DNA of 64,000 nt, taken from positions 17,629,905 through 17,693,904 of the forward strand of contig CM028335.1 in the NCBI GenBank assembly GCA_016647705.1. The letters run 5' to 3'. Every line of letters begins with the position of its first letter. Positions within the stretch are counted from its first letter, which is position 1. This document shows, piece by piece, positions 57,936-64,000 of this stretch. Below the pieces are notes generated by a model, which searched no databases, was not told the DNA's origin, and saw nothing but the letters and a program-made list of their open reading frames with translations. The position numbers and the translations under genes are program-made. Source of the DNA: Eucommia ulmoides (lineage: Eukaryota; Streptophyta; Magnoliopsida; Garryales; Eucommiaceae).

Positions 57936-58510
57936 TTACATTTTTCTCCAATTTTTGGTTGAAGTTTTAGTTATTTGTTTTACATTTGCCTCCCCTATTT
58001 TTTTAGTTTTAATTTTTTAATTTGATTTTATATCTTCCTACCCTAAACATTCACACTATTTGAATTGTAGTGTGAATGTTCATGTGATTTTTGTTTGTTG
58101 ATTTTTGAAGAGTTTTTGTTTATTCACCGATGTGTTTTGATTGTTTTGCGTGAATGTAGGTTATTAATTATTTTTTCTCCATTTTTGGTTGAAGTTTTAA
58201 TTTTTGTTTCATTTTACATTTGTCTTTTTTTTTTTTTTTTTTTAATTTTATTTTACATTTTCCCCCATAAACATTCACAACTATTTAAATAGCAGTGTGA
58301 ATGTTTATGTTAAATTTTTTGTTGATTTTTGTAGAGTTTTTGTTTATTCATCGATGTGTTTTGATAATTTTGCATGAATGTTCATGTGAATGTGTCACAT
58401 GAATGTTCAGATTTATCGTCGTGAATTTTCAAATTAGTGAATGTTCATGTGAATTTTTTGTTAATTTTTGTAGATTTTTTTTTTTTTTTACCGATGTGTT
58501 TTTGATTGTT
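57936..58510. repeat. ~220-bp tandem repeat, two and a half copies
   Basis: CCATTTTTGGTTGAAGTTTT, ACATTCACA, GTGTGAATGTTCATGT and GAGTTTTTGTTTATTCA, CGATGTGTTTTGAT recur at about 57936 and 58158, with a partial copy to 58510. Confidence 0.65.
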
Positions 58511-59020
58511 ATGAAATATAGAGTAAACTTTGAATGAACTGAAATACTTTGTTTTGAGAATATTAAGTGAACATTTACACAGATCGTGTGTACTATTCTT
58601 GAGTGAATTAAAATATTTGATCTGAGATACTGATTGAATATTCACACAGAAGTTCTAATAGTACAGTTCGTAAATGAGAATAAACAGGGAGAATGTTTGT
58701 TGGAGACTTTTTTCTATAATTTCTTCGAGGACTATAAACTTAATTTTTTGAGTCAAAAGTCTATTTTATAATTTTACCGTCTTTGGAGGACTAAATAATT
58801 AATTTGTATTTATAAAATCTACGAATAATATCATTCTAATTAAATTTATATTATTTTATTTTAAATTAAATTCGTCACAAATTAGATATATCAATATATG
58901 AATATAAATCTATTATATTTTCCAAACCCACATATATATCATTTTAGCATATATATATTACATAAGGATACTATAAGGCAACAAAATGAAAGAGTTCACA
59001 TGGTAAAATAAAATAAAATC

Positions 59021-59021
<1 letters not shown>

Positions 59022-59061
<40 letters not shown>
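59022..59061. repeat. (AT)n(GT)n microsatellite
   Basis: An AT run passes into a GT run inside the gypsy LTR. Confidence 0.85.
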
Positions 59062-59475
59062 AGAAACATGATCACTTCCATTTTTTTTTAAAAATCTTAT
59101 AAAAATGTATGTGAAATGTGGCACGTCAACTACTTACTACCTTTGTATAAGTAAAGGCGTTATCTTCACGTGAAGGCAACACATTATTCCAAGACACACG
59201 CACACACACTAACTATCCTTTTTAAATAAAGAAAATTTTAATTATATTTCAAAACTCTTAAAATTATATATCAAATAACATAATACATAAATTTTGAAAA
59301 GTCAAAATTAAAATTGACATATTAGCCCTTAAAGTTTTTAAAATCAAACTTTTAATTACCATAATAACCCTTAAAATTTTAAGGTAAAATTGAAATAGCA
59401 TAATGAACCCTATTATTTTTCTAAATATTTTAAAATGCAACTAAAAATATGCATGTACAAAATTGGGTCTTATAA

Positions 59476-59488
59476 TCCTCCCCCTTAA
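59476..59488 (-). promoter_or_regulatory. Polypurine tract of the gypsy element
   Basis: The minus strand reads AAGGGGGAGGA directly before the LTR. It follows TTTCGGGACGAAATTTCATT, the usual end of the Tekay/Del polyprotein region. Confidence 0.7.
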
Positions 59489-60662
59489 ATGAAATTTCGT
59501 CCCGAAATTTTGTTACCTTAAACGAATAAATGTGGACATTTATTTATCATCTTATCTTCTTTTTCCCAGGTTACTTCTTCTACTTAATGACTATGCCATA
59601 ACACCTTCACGAACGGGATTATTTTCATTCATAAAACTTGATTTTTATGATTTAGAATACATTGACTCCTCAACATATGATATCTCTTTCTTCAATTCTA
59701 TTGGCTAAGAAGTCAACACATGCGAAGGGTCCGATACATATTTCCTAAGTATCGAAACGTGAAAAATATTGTGCAATAGAGATAACTCTAGCGGTAGGGC
59801 TAGTCGATAGGCTGCTATATCAATCCTTTCTAGAATCTCATATGACCTGATATACCTCGGAATTGATTTTCCCTTCTACTCAAATCTCACTATGCCCTTC
59901 TACGGAGATCTACATAAAAATACATAATCACCGACTTCAAATCCCAACTCACGTCTATACTTGTTGGCATAGCTCTTTTGACGACTCTGAGCAATTTTCA
60001 TTTTTTCTTGCATCACTTTCACTATTTTCACTGTCATCTGAGCTATGCCAGGCATCAATAATTTTTATTCTACAACTTCAGTCCAACAGACTGGAGTTCT
60101 GCATCTTAAAGCTTCATATGGTGCCATTTCAATTATCGAATTATAGCTATTGTTATAGGCCAATTCCATTAATGTTAAATGGTCATCCCAGGTACTAGAA
60201 AATTCTAGAATGCGACCCTTCAACTTATTCTCTTGTGTTTGAATTGTATGCTCTGATTGGCCGTCAGTTTGAGGATGAAAAGATGCACTGAATTTAACTT
60301 GGTACCTAGAGCATCCTGAAGACTTAGCCAAAATTTTAACATAAATTTTTTATCTCTATCCGACACTATGGAAACCTTCGCACCATGCAATTTGATAATC
60401 TCGTCAATATACAATTTTGCATACTTGTCAAATCAACACTATTAGGCACACAAAATCTATTCACAAACATTAAGGTTTCATCATTATCTCTAACGCGATA
60501 GTCGATTCTTTGGCCATTTTTCATTTCATTCCTGGTTTTCTCCAATTGGGTATCTAACTTTTGCGCTTTTATTATATGATCAATTAACGTTGGTCTCAAG
60601 GTCAAAGTCGCAACAAATAATATAGTCTGAACCATTGTTAATTGAACTTGCAAATATATCAA
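59488..60662 (-). pseudogene. Gypsy integrase, decayed
   Basis: The minus-strand translation shows the end of the integrase core: HGAKVSIVSDRDKKF, FSASFHPQTDGQSEHTIQT, STWDDHLTLMELAYNNSYNS and MAPYEALRCRTPVCWTEV. These match the SDRDxxF, FHPQTDGQSERTIQTLEDMLR and FAYNNSxHxSIGMAPFEALYGR blocks of plant Ty3/gypsy elements. Below 60060 a C-terminal part (KLSPRFIGPYEI-like, then LALPLELSLLHNIFHVSIL) is visible. The enzyme would insert element DNA. Frame changes at about 60330 and 60410 and several stops break it. Confidence 0.8.
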
Positions 60663-62075
60663 TTTGGCATATAGGTTACTATGAACGACTCAAATGTGCA
60701 CAACTGAACCTGTCAATTTTTGACTTAATGTATCTGGTATAACTTTGGCCTTTTCAGGGTGATAATGGATAATACAATCATAATACTTGATCAATTCCAT
60801 CCAACGTCTCTGTCTCAGATTTAGTTCTTTTTGAAATATTTCAAACTCTGGTGATCAGTGTATATCTCGCAAATCTCGCCGTATAGATAATATTTCCAGA
60901 GTTTTAAGACAAACACAATCGTCGTTAGCTCCAAATTATGCATTGGGTAGTTACGCTCATGATTCTTTAATTGTTGAGAGACATATATAATCACATGGCC
61001 ATGTTGCATCGATACAGATGCTCACCCCGATGTGAAGTGTCACTATATATCACGAAGCCACCACCTTCTGTCAGGAGAGAAAGTATTGATGCTGATATCA
61101 GTCTATTCTGTAACTCTTGGAAGCTTTATTTACATTTGTTAGTCCACTCAAATTTAGTTTTTTTGCGAGTCAAACGGGTTAACGGGTCAGCTATAATAGA
61201 AAATTTTTGTAGAAATCGACGATAATAAACTACTAATCTCAGGAAGCTTCAAACTTCTATCACACTTTTTTGCCTTTCCTATTAAACAACGACCTCGACT
61301 TTCTTTGGGTCGACTTATATACCATTAACCAAGATAGCATACCCCAAAAATACGACTCTATCCAGCTAACCCTTATATTTACTGAATTTCGTATACAATT
61401 ATTTATCTCTCAAAATCTGTAACACAGTTTTGAGATGTTCTACATGCTTTTCTTTATTTTGGGAGTAAATCAGTATATCATCAATGAATACGATGATAAA
61501 CCAATCTAAATAATGCTGGAAGATCTGATTTATTAAATCCATAAATGCAGCTAGGAACCCAAATGACATAACTAAAATTCATAATGTCCATACCTTGTAC
61601 AGAACGCTGTCTTCGACACGTTACTTTCTCTGATTTTTAACTGGTGATATCCTAATTGAAGATCTATTTTTGAAAATACCCTAGCCTTCTGCAACTGATC
61701 AAATCATCAATTCTAGACAATGGGTATTTATTACGAATCGTCACCTTATTCAGTTGTTGGTAATCAATGCACATCCTTAGAGTGCCATATTTGTTTCTTA
61801 TAAATAATACTGGAGCTCCCCATGGAGAAACTCTAGGTCTGATGAACCCCCGGTCTAATAGATCTTACAACTAAACTTTTAGTTCCTTTAGCTCGGTAGG
61901 TTCCATATGATAGTGTGAAATTGATATAGGAGAAATACCGAGAAATAATTTGATAGTAAATTCATTTTTCCTATCCAATGGCAATCCTGACAATTTTTCT
62001 GGAAATACATTGGGATAATCCTCGACCACTGGGATGTCTGCCAATTGTACCTCATTCTAACTAGTGTCAATTTGT
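60663..62075 (-). pseudogene. Gypsy reverse transcriptase and RNase H, decayed
   Basis: From high to low coordinates: [10 protein letters not shown] (near 61830), [20 protein letters not shown] (near 61750), IDDLISC, a degraded YxDD region, then the RNase H part [40 protein letters not shown] and [15 protein letters not shown] (60821-61009). The order and motifs are those of Ty3/gypsy pol. Stops lie throughout the RT half, so it cannot act. It is read in several frames. Confidence 0.8.
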
Positions 62076-62175
62076 GCCAGGTATCTCTGACATCGTTTCT
62101 TTAATAACTTTCTAACTTTTAGGACTGATATCAAACTAACAGGGGTAATAATTCTATCTCCCAAAAACACAAACT

Positions 62176-62560
62176 CTAACTCGCCTGCGGCTCAAAAAAT
62201 AATTTCCGTTTTAAACAATTAATTGTGGCATAATAGCCAAATAGAAAATTCATACCCAGTATCACATCAAAATCATGAATACTACTCAGGGGTAATAGAT
62301 CCATTGACAATTTTCTATCACCAATACGAAGCAGACTATTTTTGTACACACTATCTATCAACACTGACTCACCCACATGGGTAGATATAATAATGCCATA
62401 TGATAGAGAAGTAGGAAATTTTCCTACATGCATCATAAGGTCATCAAAACAAATAAATTAGTAGAACCTGGATTGATAAGTATACGTGAATCTCTATTAT
62501 ACAAAGACATGATACCAATAACTACATCTGGGGTAGCCTGAGCATCCTACTGTGTAGTAG
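62176..62560 (-). pseudogene. Gypsy aspartic protease, active-site Asp changed
   Basis: The minus strand reads MSLYNRDSRILINPGSTNLF (near 62465-62510) and, further on, DFDVILGMNFLFGYYATINC. The family reads LIDPGSTHSF and DVILGMDWLSRYRATIDC, so the catalytic Asp is Asn here. A frameshift separates the active site from the open 86-codon part at 62176-62436. The enzyme would cut the polyprotein. Confidence 0.75.
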
Positions 62561-63100
62561 CAAATACACGCCCCCGTGTTGGAGGTCTACCGTCCGATCC
62601 TTTACCTCTCCCTTAAACATCGCTGAGGTCATCTCTGCTCATACTACTCATAGAATGTGTAGGTGTAACATCAAGGTTCAGATAATATGGGGATATGTAG
62701 ATCAGCTCATGAAAACAATAACACATATTGGGCTTGTCATGGGACAGTTTTTAACAAAAAGGTCGAGTGAACCGCATTGATAGCATACGACTATCCTTTA
62801 TCGGCTAAATGTCTAGCCTCTACCCTACCCCTGCTGACTTGAACTTTATCCAGGTATATTCTATCGTCGCTCAGAATACAATTGTCGCGAACCTAGGCTC
62901 CTAGCTAACTGATCGACTGTCGAGGCCTGAGGAAGTTGTGGTTGAGGGACAAATTTCCGAGAGATGCCACCTGAATATCTGCTAGATGGCACAAAGTTGC
63001 TCCTCTTGTATTGTTCACGGTTCTTGGCGGCCTCTCGCACATTTTTTATATTATTTTCGTCATGTTCACAAGTTTAGCGTAACTTTTGATCTGCCGAGCT
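62561..63100 (-). pseudogene. Gypsy Gag C-terminus with broken zinc knuckle
   Basis: Near 62745-62790 the minus strand reads CYQCGSLDLFVKNCP, aligned with CYxCGxxGHFAxxCP; the His has become Leu. Upstream pieces such as KNREQYKRSNFVPSSRYSG resemble Gag linkers rich in Arg and Ser. Confidence 0.55.
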
Positions 63101-63272
63101 TTCAACCTTGAATATAAGTTCTTTACGAGAAAATCAATGCTTAAATAACCCCTTTCTTTAATATTTTTTCTAAAAACAAAAAAGGCTTTACTTTATTTCT
63201 TTTCTTTCTTTTTCTAAAAATTTGGGGTGCATCAATATGCCCGGAGTATTCTATCCTCATCTTCATCACTTT

Positions 63273-63303
<31 letters not shown>

Positions 63304-64000
63304 CTCTCCATATTTTTCTTCTTGACCTTCAATCAATTTCTCATTTCTCTTTCTTAATTGAGAGGAAGATCTTTCTCTAGTTTTTTTATTTTATTTTTCA
63401 TCCACTCGCCATTAATCAGATGATACCACATGAGACGTACGGAATGGAATACGATTTCTACAAGAAAAGTAACTTTCCTAGCCATGTTTTCTAGAGATGT
63501 GAGGACTTTGAAGAAACCAAACATCGAGGTCGGGACATTTTCATGCTTAAGGATTCCACCAGGATATCCGAAGTAATGACCCATGGTCTCGGAGATAAGA
63601 GAGAGAATATGTACCTTTACATTTTCATGAAACATTGGAGTAGGTATAATGTGTCGAATTGCGTAAGAATAGCATGGCTTTCTTTCTAATGCACTAATTT
63701 GAGACTGATAATTACTAGGAGGAGTTGGTGCTCAATATGTCCATAAATGGTTCACCAAACATGTCAGTCTATGATTTGGAATGCTGAAAGTCTCACATCT
63801 TAACTCTCTCCCTCAGCTTAGGTACTTGCAAAATAATAAACTACATGTAGACCTGCCAGCATTGTAGCTTTGATGTGAGAATCTGCCGAGGGGTTCTTAG
63901 TAGAATTTTTCTGAGTGGTAGTTAGGAAAAAATATACGTACCTAGTTAGATAACCATTCTTCTATTTATAAGCAGGGTTCTCTCTGATTCTCGTTTCTTC
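63101..64000 (-). other. Upstream part of the gypsy element, not resolved
   Basis: Probably more of the element's 5' region, with a T-run at 63269-63294. A 93-codon minus ORF (63354-63635, starting MFHENVKVHILSLISETMGH) has balanced composition but I do not recognise it as Gag; it could belong to another inserted element. No LTR is visible before the window ends. Confidence 0.35.

Larger units (their letters stand above)
56719..59475 (-). repeat. 3' LTR of a Ty3/gypsy element
   Basis: On the minus strand it follows the polypurine tract, and its far end reads GGGTGGGGTATGACA, close to the GGGGTGTGACA ending usual in Tekay/Del-like plant elements. The size, about 2.76 kb, is long for an LTR and is partly due to internal tandem repeats. 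The other LTR lies past the window end, so the pair cannot be compared. Confidence 0.65.

Noticed and set aside
60971..61225. 84-codon plus ORF
   Set aside because: Antisense shadow of the gypsy reverse transcriptase/RNase H region.

Overview
The window looks like nuclear DNA of a flowering plant, probably a eudicot. It is AT-rich, the one clear gene has GT-AG introns, and most of the sequence is plant transposable elements in several nested layers: LTR retrotransposons of copia-, Athila- and Tekay/Del-like types, hAT, PIF/Harbinger-like and Mutator-like DNA elements, a Helitron, an RTE-type LINE and an Au-type SINE. Many boundaries were placed by finding both termini and matching target-site duplications (TSDs) by eye. 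No RNA gene, CRISPR array or organelle gene was seen.

One host gene is complete: a purple acid phosphatase on the minus strand, 43050 to 34529. Its five coding exons (42919-43050, 38038-38329, 37391-37959, 36548-36636, 34529-34745) join in frame to 432 residues. All seven metal-ligand residues are present. The protein has an N-terminal signal segment and ends in RDEL, an ER-retention-type tetrapeptide. Intron 1 (4.6 kb) holds a 97% identical 96-bp inverted repeat, a small Mutator-like MITE and a larger inverted-repeat element with another MITE inside it. Intron 4 holds two MITEs that abut and share a TAA. A Mutator-like TIR starts about 530 bp upstream of the start codon.

Layout. 1-5160: remnants, tandem repeats and a 522-bp MITE. 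5161-8711: a non-autonomous Helitron. 9230-9950: a minisatellite. 11.2-13.6 kb and 24.9-25.45 kb: two copies of an old repeat. 13633-24903: an LTR retrotransposon with a 5-bp TSD, decayed gag-like reading frames and no pol; its 3' LTR carries a 3.1-kb LTR element with a periodic hairpin array, and a SINE. 25458-29858: an Athila-like element with little coding sequence left. 30823-32874: a non-autonomous hAT element. 34.5-43.1 kb: the phosphatase gene. 43582-51702: a Pack-MULE-like element carrying gene-like fragments, later invaded by a second Athila-like copy with one LTR and by a solo LTR. 52160-53466: a 5'-truncated LINE. 55632-56718: part of an LTR of the 13.6-kb family. 56719 to the window end: a decayed minus-strand Ty3/gypsy element with a long 3' LTR.

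The retroelement genes are broken by stops, so they are probably inactive. The phosphatase is the only gene that looks functional. Gene-family names come from motifs recognised by eye; no database search was run.
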